Shown: positions 23,691 to 30,744 of the stretch, one piece after another
How positions within the stretch are numbered: position 1 is the stretch's first letter
Layout of the letters: every line of letters begins with the position of its first letter
NCBI RefSeq assembly: GCF_000226875.1
Contig: NZ_JH164926.1
Span: forward strand, 575,697 to 639,696
Direction: 5' to 3'
Source of the DNA: Neisseria shayeganii 871
Lineage (GTDB): Bacteria; Pseudomonadota; Gammaproteobacteria; Burkholderiales; Neisseriaceae
DNA length: 64,000 nt
Position numbers and translations under genes: made by a program
Notes under the pieces: model-generated
Told to the model about the DNA's origin: nothing
The model's input: only the letters and a program-made list of their open reading frames with translations
The model's database searches: none

Positions 23691-25676
23691 ATGGATCTGT
23701 TGACATTTGGGTTGCGGCAGCAGTCGGTATTGCTCTCGATGGGCGTTAAAACGCAAATGCGCACGGAATACAGCGGCCCAGTTATCGCGCTAGGCGTGAA
23801 AACGCGGGTGCTCAAGAATGGCGGCGGTGCACTGCTGGCCTTAGGCGTGCTGCAAAAATCCATTGTTTCTGGAAGTCTGTTGGCATTGGCCACACGCCAA
23901 AGCCGCACGGCATTGCAACGCTGTTTCAAGGGCAGTCAGACGCTGGGTTTGGATGGCCTTGATTACGACATTGAGGTAAGAATAGGCGGTATGGCTGTGC
24001 CCATGTGCGAACTAGCGGAAAATATGAGTATTCGTCATGCGGAAAACCAGTCCTATCTGTGTGATTTTGTGTTGCGCAAAGAACGCGGATTAATTGATCC
24101 ATATCAGTGGCACGGCAAGTCGATTGAGGTGGATGTTGTGACAGACGTACGGCGTGTACGCTTGTACACGGGCATTGTGGATATCGGTCGAATTGAATTT
24201 CCGCGTCGCGCGGTGGTGTTGCAATGCTCTGATCGCCGAAAGCTGCTAAACAATGCTATGCCACGCAGCGTGCTTAATAGCATCGGTTATACGTCTTCTT
24301 CTGCGCACGGAAATGAATTTAAAGATCAAGACGAAGAGCTGAGAGCAAGGCTGGAAACCATCCCGGCAAGTTATGAGTATGACGCGAGAGGGATCGGCTA
24401 TCTGACGCCGTGGCAGCCTAAGGCTACGGCCGATTTTGTCATGGGGCCATGCTTTGTCTATGCAAGAGAGCCGTCCGTGACGCTGGCATCGGTTGGCCGG
24501 GTGGTTAATCAGGTCAAAATCAAGATTGAAAACCGTTACAGCCGACAGCTGCAGCGCGATTTGCAGTATCAGTTTTTCTCGGACTGCAATGTGTGTAATT
24601 ACGGCCGTTACGGCTTGCCGCCAAGAACTGAGATGGTGACTTCTGCAGCCAAGGGGGCTGGCTGGGCGATAGGTAATTTGGTGGCGGTTGGATTAGAGAA
24701 AGAAGGCTACTATAAATGTAGTGGTTATCGCGAATTTATCTGGAGGCCGGTGGTAACCCGCACTACCTCTATTCGCCCGCGCACGGATGTATCCGGCAAC
24801 GTGGTACAGGACCAGAACGGCAACGAGGTAATGGATGTTGCTTCGGTGTCGGTGGCGGACTACACAAATATGTATGCTCGCGAAGCAAGTTGGAAAGCGT
24901 CTAGGCGATGGGTACAGAACATTACAGAGGTTTTAGAAATCACACTAAGCAATGCAGCGAGCATTGGCCGGTACGATCTACTAGAAGAAAACATGAGCTA
25001 TGCGGTAGTGCACGAATATCAAGATGAATCATGGGGGAGAGACTACCAATCCCCGTCTGCGCCTGAGGGTTTTGCGCGACTAGAAAACGGCGATTATTAC
25101 CGCGATATAGACAACACCGCCGCCGGCGAATACGACAAAACCCTTCAGGTAGCCCTGCATACAGCCTATACCAAAATCCTCTCCAGTCATCGCGACAATA
25201 CGCTGGATTTGCAGGTAAAGATGATGCCGGACATCGATTTGCGCCACACCCACCGCATCGAGCATCCGCATTTCAAAGGGAATGCCAAGGTATATAGCTT
25301 TGTACACAGCTTCGACATGGCGGCAGGCATCGGCAAAACCGATGTCACCTATAAGTTTTATCAAAGCGCTGACGGTGGTGCCATTCAGCCATTGAACGTA
25401 CCTGCGCGTAAACGGTACGCCGGCACGCCATCTGGCAATCGCAGTATCCGCTTAGGCTCTGTACTGCTGCCGGCCGGCACGGTGGACAACGCTGACCAAT
25501 ACCAAGGGCAGATTATGCGCCAGAGAACCGACCGTGTCGGCGATTATCGGGAGACCATCATGTTTAAGGTGATCACCCCGGCGATTGAGGAAGGTAGCAC
25601 CGACACTGCGCTGGTGATTAATGCGCACGCGCAAAACGTGAGCATCCCTAATGATGATGTGGAGATAAGACTATGA
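23691..25676 (+). CDS. Large distal tail protein
   Basis: A 661-residue protein starting one base after the preceding stop. The first 85 residues are repetitive and hydrophobic; then comes LDYDIEVRIGGMAVPMCELAENMSIRHAENQSYLCDFVLR, the beginning of a baseplate-hub-like beta domain with IDIGRIEFPRRAVVLQCSDRR. A C-terminal region (RHTHRIEHPHFKGNAKVYSFVHSFDMAAGIGKTDVTYKF) fits tail-hub folds. By position it is probably the tail tip hub or central fibre. Overlaps the next gene by 4 bases. Confidence 0.65.
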   Translation: MDLLTFGLRQQSVLLSMGVKTQMRTEYSGPVIALGVKTRVLKNGGGALLALGVLQKSIVSGSLLALATRQSRTALQRCFKGSQTLGLDGLDYDIEVRIGGMAVPMCELAENMSIRHAENQSYLCDFVLRKERGLIDPYQWHGKSIEVDVVTDVRRVRLYTGIVDIGRIEFPRRAVVLQCSDRRKLLNNAMPRSVLNSIGYTSSSAHGNEFKDQDEELRARLETIPASYEYDARGIGYLTPWQPKATADFVMGPCFVYAREPSVTLASVGRVVNQVKIKIENRYSRQLQRDLQYQFFSDCNVCNYGRYGLPPRTEMVTSAAKGAGWAIGNLVAVGLEKEGYYKCSGYREFIWRPVVTRTTSIRPRTDVSGNVVQDQNGNEVMDVASVSVADYTNMYAREASWKASRRWVQNITEVLEITLSNAASIGRYDLLEENMSYAVVHEYQDESWGRDYQSPSAPEGFARLENGDYYRDIDNTAAGEYDKTLQVALHTAYTKILSSHRDNTLDLQVKMMPDIDLRHTHRIEHPHFKGNAKVYSFVHSFDMAAGIGKTDVTYKFYQSADGGAIQPLNVPARKRYAGTPSGNRSIRLGSVLLPAGTVDNADQYQGQIMRQRTDRVGDYRETIMFKVITPAIEEGSTDTALVINAHAQNVSIPNDDVEIRL

Positions 25677-26737
25677 GTGAGACGCGCGTCAATATGCGAA
25701 AGATTGTTGGATTGAATGACGATCTATTCAATCTGGCACCGCAGGGCCATCGCCCGCGCATCGGAATGGGATTGGGCGTGGCATACGCCTCAGGCTACCA
25801 CGCGGGAAATGATGGCGGGTTGGGTAGCTTGGACGGAAAGGGTGAACTGGGCGAACGGGATGCTGATATTGATGGCAAGGATGATGGCCCCAAGCCGCGC
25901 GATGGCGGAGAAGACGCTCTGCACAATGCGTCACAAATGCTGCCGCCCACGGGAGAAATACCGGGCCTATCCGATTTATATGACTGCAGCAGCGGGCGAT
26001 GTGTCAATGTCCGCTTTGACGGCATCATCCCACCGCCGGATGGCTGGCCGAATGCTTGCCGGCCTCAGCGCGACCGGAGTAAATACAACCATGTCGTTCG
26101 CATTGCTATGGTTGTCGATGGTTATTTAAGTGGCACTTACGCAACCACTACCGAGATTGATGATATTTATGTCTGGGATAAAGATGACTACCCTGCCGCT
26201 CTAGCAGCAATGGATGCCAAAATCAAACGTGCCGCTCAGGCCTGGTATCCAGGCTGGCCTAAAAGGTTTCGATGGAAAGGGACCTCTGATGCTCTAAAAA
26301 AAAGAATGCTGGCTTGGTTTTCAAGCCCAGCAAATAATGGGCAAATGTATATCTATTACGACCAAGAAAAAAGTTATGCCGGCAGCGGATATTGGTATAG
26401 TGTTGCTACTATTGGCTATACGATTTATGTGCATTCAAAAAATAGCAGTCATTTCAAAAACGCGCCAATTAATATCGATTGGCCATCAACTCGGTGTAGT
26501 GAGGTAGCATATGATGTTGAGGGCGGCCAATTTAAGGATGGCACGTGCGGCAACGACCCGCTGCTACCACAGCATCTGAAAGGCCAATACAGCGGATTTG
26601 AATTGTGCGACAAAGATGGCAATAAGGTGCGCGTTAAACGTACACTCTACGGCATCGAAGTAGAACAGGAGGCGTATAGCCGAGTGACCACTATAAACCC
26701 AGATAATTTTAAAGTTATTTATCAATCAATTAAATAA
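25673..26737 (+). CDS. Distal tail protein, unknown
   Basis: A 354-residue protein overlapping the hub-like gene in ATGA. Residues 50-100 are Gly/Asp-rich and low complexity; the rest is globular with several Cys (CSSGRCVNV, TRCSEVAYD, GTCGND, FELCDKDG). Its place after the hub gene suggests a tail tip or receptor-binding role, which is inference only. The 3' part is more AT-rich than the 5' part. Confidence 0.55.
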   Translation: MSETRVNMRKIVGLNDDLFNLAPQGHRPRIGMGLGVAYASGYHAGNDGGLGSLDGKGELGERDADIDGKDDGPKPRDGGEDALHNASQMLPPTGEIPGLSDLYDCSSGRCVNVRFDGIIPPPDGWPNACRPQRDRSKYNHVVRIAMVVDGYLSGTYATTTEIDDIYVWDKDDYPAALAAMDAKIKRAAQAWYPGWPKRFRWKGTSDALKKRMLAWFSSPANNGQMYIYYDQEKSYAGSGYWYSVATIGYTIYVHSKNSSHFKNAPINIDWPSTRCSEVAYDVEGGQFKDGTCGNDPLLPQHLKGQYSGFELCDKDGNKVRVKRTLYGIEVEQEAYSRVTTINPDNFKVIYQSIK

Positions 26738-26760
26738 GCGCCAAATAGGCGCTTATTTGT
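26732..26760 (+). terminator. Strong terminator after the tail genes
   Basis: AAATAAGCGCC (26732-26742) pairs with GGCGCTTATTT (26748-26758) over AAATA, an 11-bp stem followed by GTTTG. It overlaps the stop codon of the tail gene. Confidence 0.75.
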
Positions 26761-26796
26761 TTGTAGAGATCAATCAATTGATTTCGGGAAGGGAAG

Positions 26797-27315
26797 ATGA
26801 TGAAAAAGAAGTTGTGCAAATTATGCGAGCGCATCGGCCGTGCCTGTATCTGGCCGGTGCGGGCGGCAAATTTTGTTGCCGGCCTTTTATTCCTGCCGAA
26901 GCCGTGGCGGGTGTGGTTGTTTGGGACAGGTACGCGCGCCTTGAAGGTGCTCAATATCGGCATCCTTCTGGGCTGGGCCGCCATGCTGCTGCACGGCGGC
27001 TTCGGCAACCTGCCGACCTATGCGGGCTTTTCGAAAATCCCGATTCCGTGGGCGGTGGCGGTTTTGTGCGCGGTGGCCGGCCTGCTGGCGTGGGCGCTGT
27101 ATGACAACAGCCTGCGCGGGCGGGTGCTCGGCGGCACGGCGCTGATGTTTGCCGGTTTGGTGTGGCTGGCGGTAAGCATCAGCTTTTGGACGGGCTACCC
27201 GCCCTTGCATACGGGCATGGTGGTGTATCCGCTGATGTCGGTGCTGTCGGTGCTGGCCGGCGACCACATGCGGGACGAGGCGCGGGCAAAACTGGCGGAG
27301 AAAGCGGGTGTGTAA
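26797..27315 (+). CDS. Membrane protein, probably four spans
   Basis: A 172-residue protein with GGGAAGGGAAG before ATGATG. It has a basic N-terminus with two CxxC-like Cys pairs (KKKLCKLCER) and hydrophobic segments at about 48-68, 83-103, 111-127 and 135-152. It precedes a smaller membrane protein directly. Both could act in lysis control or superinfection exclusion; I cannot assign a family. Confidence 0.55.
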   Translation: MMKKKLCKLCERIGRACIWPVRAANFVAGLLFLPKPWRVWLFGTGTRALKVLNIGILLGWAAMLLHGGFGNLPTYAGFSKIPIPWAVAVLCAVAGLLAWALYDNSLRGRVLGGTALMFAGLVWLAVSISFWTGYPPLHTGMVVYPLMSVLSVLAGDHMRDEARAKLAEKAGV

Positions 27316-27675
27316 ATGCGTTGGATTGTGGAATTGTGGGACAACGCCGCCGTTTTGGCGGCTGCGGGCGGCCTGATTGCTGCCCTGCGGGTGGCGGCCA
27401 ACAGCCCGAACAAAACGCTGCGGGAAAAGGTGTGGAACGTGGCGGTGTCGGTGGTGCTGGCCGTGGGTGCGGCGGAATACCTGGTAGGCGGCGAAGTGCC
27501 GCGCCTGTCGCTGGTGGTCGGCTTGGTGGCCGGCGGCGTGTGTGATTCGGTGCTCGATGCCATCCGCGCCCTGTCTCCCCGTGCCGCCGGCGGGCTGATG
27601 GATGGCTGGTTGGCACGCTTCGGCTACACCAAAAAACCGCAGGAGCCGCCGGACGAGCCGCCGGTGGCGGGGTAG
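27316..27675 (+). CDS. Small holin-like membrane protein
   Basis: The ATG follows the preceding stop directly. The 119-residue product has hydrophobic helices at about 9-28, 42-58 and 66-82 and a Pro-rich charged tail (KKPQEPPDEPPVAG). Size and topology suit a class I holin, and the pair with the upstream membrane protein suggests holin/antiholin; however the endolysin lies 6.4 kb away, so this is tentative. Confidence 0.5.
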   Translation: MRWIVELWDNAAVLAAAGGLIAALRVAANSPNKTLREKVWNVAVSVVLAVGAAEYLVGGEVPRLSLVVGLVAGGVCDSVLDAIRALSPRAAGGLMDGWLARFGYTKKPQEPPDEPPVAG

Positions 27676-27720
27676 CAGGAAATCTTCAGGCTACCTGAAA
27701 TCAGTTTGGAAGCGGCAAAT

Positions 27721-28058
27721 GCCGTAGAGGGGTGAATCTCTACGGCGCATGGCAGAACGGTGTTCAGTCCTTCGCCAACAGCGGTAGTTTTGGCGTGATG
27801 GGTGAAGCCGGGCCGGAGGCGATTATGCCGCTGACCCGCGCTCCGAACGGCAAGCTGGGCGTGATGGCACATGGCTCCGGTGGCGGTGGTGTTCAAAATA
27901 ACGTGAACATTACCGTGACGGTCAATCAAGGGCAGTCAGAATCGGATACGCAAGCCGATTCCGAGCAAGGCCGCCAAGTTGCCAAGCTGCTAGACGGCAA
28001 AATCGTTGAGGTGCTGGTACGCGAAAGCCGCCCCGGTGGTTTACTGCATCAACGCTAA
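27721..28058 (+). pseudogene. 3' end of a second tape measure gene
   Basis: From about 27,732 the frame encodes FGVMGEAGPEAIMPLTR...GKLGVMAHG and ends ESRPGGLLHQR, a textbook C-terminus of a tail tape measure protein. No tape measure body precedes it; the frame closes upstream, and the fragment begins in a 9-bp hairpin (GCCGTAGAG 27721-27729 with CTCTACGGC 27738-27746). It is probably a leftover of an ancestral tail module. Confidence 0.75.
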
Positions 28059-28294
28059 AAATCCAACTGATCGGCGTGAATGCCTAGGGCTGCGGCGATT
28101 TTGGCGCGGGTGCTGGGGCGCAGGCTGCTGCTGTTTTCGTGTTGGGAATAAGCGGCTTGGGAAATGCCCATTTTGGCGGCTACTTCGGTTTGGGTCAGCC
28201 CCAAATGTTCGCGCCAGGCATGCAACGCAGACCATTCGTTGTTGAAGGCCAAATCCACCACGGCGGCGGGAACACCGCTTTGGGTGTCAGCCAT
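28055..28294 (-). CDS. HTH protein, third gene of the HigBA locus
   Basis: A 79-residue protein starting at ATG 28294, overlapping the higA stop by 8 bases. It has a short acidic N-terminus (VPAAVVDLAFNNEWSALHAWREHLGLTQ) and an XRE-type HTH (EVAAKMGISQAAYSQHENSSSL). The PAEVV...LRxWREHxGLTQ pattern is usual in stand-alone antitoxin-like regulators. It may be a second regulator of the operon or the remains of another toxin-antitoxin pair whose toxin is lost. Confidence 0.6.
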   Translation of the reverse strand: MADTQSGVPAAVVDLAFNNEWSALHAWREHLGLTQTEVAAKMGISQAAYSQHENSSSLRPSTRAKIAAALGIHADQLDF

Positions 28295-28583
28295 GCACAG
28301 CACCCATATTCAGCTTGGCAATGCTTTTTTGCTGAGGCTGTTGCCGTAGCTGCCATAAGTCGTATTTGGCTTGCAGGTTCAGCCACATTTCGGCGGTGCT
28401 GATACCGGCCTGTTCCAGCCGCCAGGCCAGTTGCGGGGTTATGGGGGTTTTGCCGTGCAGGGTGCGGCTGATGGCTTCGCGGGTGTAGCCCAAGTGTTCG
28501 GCAAAGGCGGTAACGGTCATACCCAGTTCGGGCAGCACGTCTTCGCGCAGAATATCGCAGGGCGGGGGCGGATTGTGCATCAT
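28287..28583 (-). CDS. higA: HigA-type antitoxin
   Basis: A 98-residue protein starting at the ATG pair 28583/28580, 10 bases after the toxin gene. It has the HigA signature LREDVLPELGMTVTAFAEHLGYTREAISRTLHGKTPITPQLAWRLEQA and a C-terminal AEMWLNLQAKYDLW. It should neutralise the upstream toxin and repress the operon through its XRE-type HTH. The toxin-first order is characteristic of higBA. Confidence 0.85.
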   Translation of the reverse strand: MMHNPPPPCDILREDVLPELGMTVTAFAEHLGYTREAISRTLHGKTPITPQLAWRLEQAGISTAEMWLNLQAKYDLWQLRQQPQQKSIAKLNMGAVHG

Positions 28584-28593
28584 GGTGCGGCTC

Positions 28594-28869
28594 CTAGTGG
28601 TAGTCTTCGTAATTGACGATGTAAACGTGGCCTTCGTGCAGTTCAAAAGTAATACGCCAATTGCCGGATACGGTCAGCGACCATTGCGGGTAGCGCTCGC
28701 CTTTAAGCTGGTGGCAGCGCCACAGGCCGTTGAGTTGTTCGATGGCGGTCAGTTCGTCCAACACTGCCAATATACGGGCCAGCTTGGCGGCATGGGCGGC
28801 CTGTATGCCGGATTTGTTGCCGGTGCGGAAGAATTTTTCCAAACCTTTGTGCGCAAAACTTTGAATCAT
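28594..28869 (-). CDS. higB: HigB-type toxin (RelE/ParE fold)
   Basis: The 91-residue protein begins MIQSFAHKGLEKFFRTGNKSG and has RILAVLDELTAIEQLNGL and GNWRITFELHEGHVYIVNYEDYH, the usual start and end of HigB-family mRNA interferases. Length fits the family. It would cleave mRNA on the ribosome when antitoxin is lost. It has its own promoter (28,895-28,923) and lies on the strand opposite to the late operon. Confidence 0.88.
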   Translation of the reverse strand: MIQSFAHKGLEKFFRTGNKSGIQAAHAAKLARILAVLDELTAIEQLNGLWRCHQLKGERYPQWSLTVSGNWRITFELHEGHVYIVNYEDYH

Positions 28870-28870
28870 G

Positions 28871-28923
28871 CTGTGATTCCCTATTCTTTGTGATATTATA
28901 AATCACAGATTGTAATTTATCAA
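28871..28923 (-). promoter_or_regulatory. Promoter and operator of the higBA operon
   Basis: On the minus strand TTGATA (28923-28918) and TATAAT (28900-28895) are 17 bases apart, a near-consensus sigma-70 promoter. It overlaps an inverted repeat, CTGTGATT at 28871-28878 and AATCACAG at 28901-28908, a likely site for HigA autorepression. Confidence 0.75.
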
Positions 28924-28944
28924 GTTACAGATTTGTGTATTTTG

Positions 28945-28969
28945 CCCCGCTCCGGCGGGGTTTTGTTTT
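28945..28969 (+). terminator. Terminator upstream of a broken phage gene
   Basis: CCCCGC and GCGGGG pair over TCCG and are followed by TTTTGTTTT. As elsewhere in this prophage, the stem stands just before a start codon (ATG 28975). Confidence 0.65.
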
Positions 28970-28974
28970 GGAAA

Positions 28975-29114
28975 ATGACTATAAGCGATTGAGCGGCAAC
29001 AGCGGCGGCAGCGGCGAAACCATCGTCATCAACGCCACCGGCGGCGACTGGATACACAAGCGCGATCTGGTGAAACTGCTGCGCGAAATGAAGCGGGATT
29101 TCCGCTTTGCTTGA
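28975..29114 (+). pseudogene. Remnant of another phage tail gene
   Basis: An ATG behind GGAAA opens a frame of only five codons. In another frame from 28983 an ORF of 43 residues ends SGETIVINATGGDWIHKRDLVKLLREMKRDFRFA, which looks like the C-terminus of a tail protein, probably a tape measure. The layout (terminator, start, truncated reading, tail-gene end) suggests a deletion that fused two gene ends. Confidence 0.5.
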
Positions 29115-29120
29115 GTGGGG

Positions 29121-29162
29121 CGAGTAAACATGAGCAGCCGCGCGGCTGCTCATGTTTACTCG
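29121..29162. repeat. Perfect 42-bp palindrome
   Basis: Bases 29121-29141 and 29142-29162 are exact reverse complements with no loop; the arm begins CGAGTAAACATGAGCAGCCG. No T tract follows on either strand. It lies between the broken tail gene and the promoter of the next unit. It could act as a bidirectional transcription block, a cruciform or a protein binding site. Confidence 0.9.
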
Positions 29163-29183
29163 GTATGGAAAAGTTGTACGTTC

Positions 29184-29212
29184 TTGACTTCAGGCGTACG
29201 CGGCAGTATAGT
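29184..29212 (+). promoter_or_regulatory. Sigma-70 promoter of the moron unit
   Basis: TTGACT (29184-29189) and TATAGT (29207-29212) are 17 bases apart. It stands directly after the palindrome and before the leader ORF and the membrane protein gene, so this unit can be transcribed in the lysogen. Confidence 0.75.
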
Positions 29213-29245
29213 TCTCACATAGCCTGGCCAGCCAAAGAAGGCTAT

Positions 29246-29267
29246 TTATTAAACAAAAGTTTAATAA
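29246..29267. promoter_or_regulatory. AT-rich inverted repeat in the moron leader
   Basis: TTATTAAAC (29246-29254) and GTTTAATAA (29259-29267) are perfect inverted arms over AAAA, about 35 bases after the -10 box. It may be an operator or a leader hairpin. Confidence 0.5.
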
Positions 29268-29303
29268 TAGTTATTGACCAAAATTGAAAAGGAGTTTAAA
29301 GCA

Positions 29304-29342
29304 ATGGAAAAATATAAATTATCTGAAGGTTGGGGGGCCTGA
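29304..29342 (+). CDS. 12-residue leader peptide
   Basis: ATG 29304 follows AAGGAG by 9 bases and opens a 12-codon ORF (MEKYKLSEGWGA) whose TGA shares one base with the ATG of the membrane protein gene. The GGTTGGGGGG near its end is the Shine-Dalgarno of that gene. It looks like a coupling leader. Confidence 0.45.
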   Translation: MEKYKLSEGWGA

Positions 29343-30052
29343 TGCCCTACCGGCATTTAAGAAAAAGAACAGCACCCGGCATTTGGCTGGGTGTTGTTTT
29401 TGTTGCGCTGTTTATTCTGTATCTCTTTCTCATATCCATCCGCCTGCACCCCAACCTATCCGATATAAATTGGTTCTGGGTAGTTCGGCCGGCTGGCGTG
29501 AAACTGAGTATCTGGCTGGGTGTGATTACCACTGCATTTCTACCTACCATGGGCTGGCTGTGGTCAAGTTTCGTTGCGATTCGCAATCATGTGAAACAGC
29601 ACAGTATGAACATACTGCTGGAAACCAGAACGTCTGCCGTATATATGGAAAATGCCAAAAAAATTAATGAGGTTCTTCGCTGCCCTGAAAAATCGTTGGC
29701 AGATGTACGGGTTGAAATCAGCTACATACTGAATTTTCTGGAGTTTGTAGCAATCGGCATCCGGCAGAACGATATTGACGAGCATATTTTCTATCAGGCA
29801 TGGCGCGGATTTTTGAATAATGTCATCAAACGATTTCGGCCTGTGATTGATGAAGTGCAAGTCAGCCGCCCCAGTGTTTGGGAGAATCTGTTGTGGTTGA
29901 ATAATAGGTGGCAGACTTTCGGCAAAGTGCCTATGGATGGCTTTGATCGTTTGGCGCTCATTGTGAAAAGCATCTTGGTTGTAATAGTGCTGATAGCCTT
30001 CTCGGCTGCCGCAGTTGCCGCCTTGGCATTGTTTAAAATGTGGCTGTTTTGA
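29342..30052 (+). CDS. Moron membrane protein (DUF4760-like)
   Basis: A 236-residue protein with a basic N-terminus (MPYRHLRKR), hydrophobic segments at about 15-37 and 52-78, a soluble helical middle (VRVEISYILNFLEFVAIGIRQNDIDEHIFYQAWRGFLNNVI) and a C-terminal span (about 207-232). The middle resembles DUF4760 membrane proteins. It has its own promoter and ends at a DUS-pair terminator, the definition of a moron, so it is probably expressed in the lysogen. Exclusion of other phages is a possible role, not shown. Confidence 0.6.
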   Translation: MPYRHLRKRTAPGIWLGVVFVALFILYLFLISIRLHPNLSDINWFWVVRPAGVKLSIWLGVITTAFLPTMGWLWSSFVAIRNHVKQHSMNILLETRTSAVYMENAKKINEVLRCPEKSLADVRVEISYILNFLEFVAIGIRQNDIDEHIFYQAWRGFLNNVIKRFRPVIDEVQVSRPSVWENLLWLNNRWQTFGKVPMDGFDRLALIVKSILVVIVLIAFSAAAVAALALFKMWLF

Positions 30053-30069
30053 CAGCATGAAGTGGACTT

Positions 30070-30098
30070 AAGGCTACCTGAACCCTTCAGGTAGCCTT
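30070..30098. terminator. DUS-pair terminator of the moron unit
   Basis: AAGGCTACCTGAA and TTCAGGTAGCCTT form a 13-bp perfect stem over CCC. Inverted DUS pairs serve as terminators in Neisseriaceae. Confidence 0.75.
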
Positions 30099-30200
30099 CT
30101 GCTTGGCCGCTCCGGAAACTTTCAGGTAGCCTGCTCTTGCCTTGGGTGTTAAGTTTGGTTATTCTTTGGTTTACGTTTTTTGACAAAGGAGTAATTAATC

Positions 30201-30707
30201 ATGAAGCCATTTTTTACAGCAGCCGCAGCGGCATTGTTGCTTTGCAGTTGTGCCGTTACCGTGCCGCCGCCCAACTGGAGTAATAAACTCCCGCAATATG
30301 AGCATGAATATAAAGCCTATATCGGGGAAGGTACCGGCTCTCTGAAAGGGCAGGCGTTCCTTACGCAAGCCGGCGGCGGCGTGGTTAGAGCTGCAGGTGA
30401 AACAGTTACCTTAGACCCCGCAACAACAATAGGCACGGAATGGTGGAGAAAGGCGGGTATTTACTATGTCCATAGAAATCAAGTTCCCCCTTCTCCCGGC
30501 TTTTCAGAAGCAAGACGTACCACCGTTGCAGATGCTGACGGTAATTTCACATTCGAAAATCTCCCCGCCGGGAAATACTATGTCCGCACCAAAGTAACTT
30601 GGGAAATTGGAGGATATTTCCCCACCCAAGGCGGGTTGGTAGGAAAGATGGTAGAGGTTAAAGATAATGAACCAACAAGAGTAATACTCAATGAGATGAC
30701 CGATTGA
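30201..30707 (+). CDS. Lipoprotein with carboxypeptidase-regulatory-like fold
   Basis: A 168-residue protein with AAAGGAG before the ATG. It has a signal peptide ending in the lipobox LLCSC (lipidated Cys near residue 17). The mature part is beta-rich and contains ADADGNFTFENLPAGKYYVRTKV, typical of the carboxypeptidase-regulatory-like/prealbumin fold. It probably sits on the outer membrane facing the periplasm. Encoded in the accessory part of the prophage, it is a candidate lysogenic-conversion lipoprotein. Confidence 0.75.
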   Translation: MKPFFTAAAAALLLCSCAVTVPPPNWSNKLPQYEHEYKAYIGEGTGSLKGQAFLTQAGGGVVRAAGETVTLDPATTIGTEWWRKAGIYYVHRNQVPPSPGFSEARRTTVADADGNFTFENLPAGKYYVRTKVTWEIGGYFPTQGGLVGKMVEVKDNEPTRVILNEMTD

Positions 30708-30744
30708 TTTTTAATAAAAATCACATTAAAAAAATCACATTAAA
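30705..30744. repeat. Palindrome and 14-bp tandem repeat upstream of the helicase gene
   Basis: TGATTTTTA-A-TAAAAATCA (30705-30723) is a perfect palindrome that starts in the lipoprotein stop codon. It overlaps two exact tandem copies of AAAATCACATTAAA (30717-30730, 30731-30744) ending at the ATG. No Shine-Dalgarno is visible for the helicase. Confidence 0.8.

Noticed and set aside
28920..29153. Minus-strand ORF over the palindrome
   Set aside because: Shadow of the tail-gene remnant; the start lies in the palindrome and no ribosome binding site is seen.
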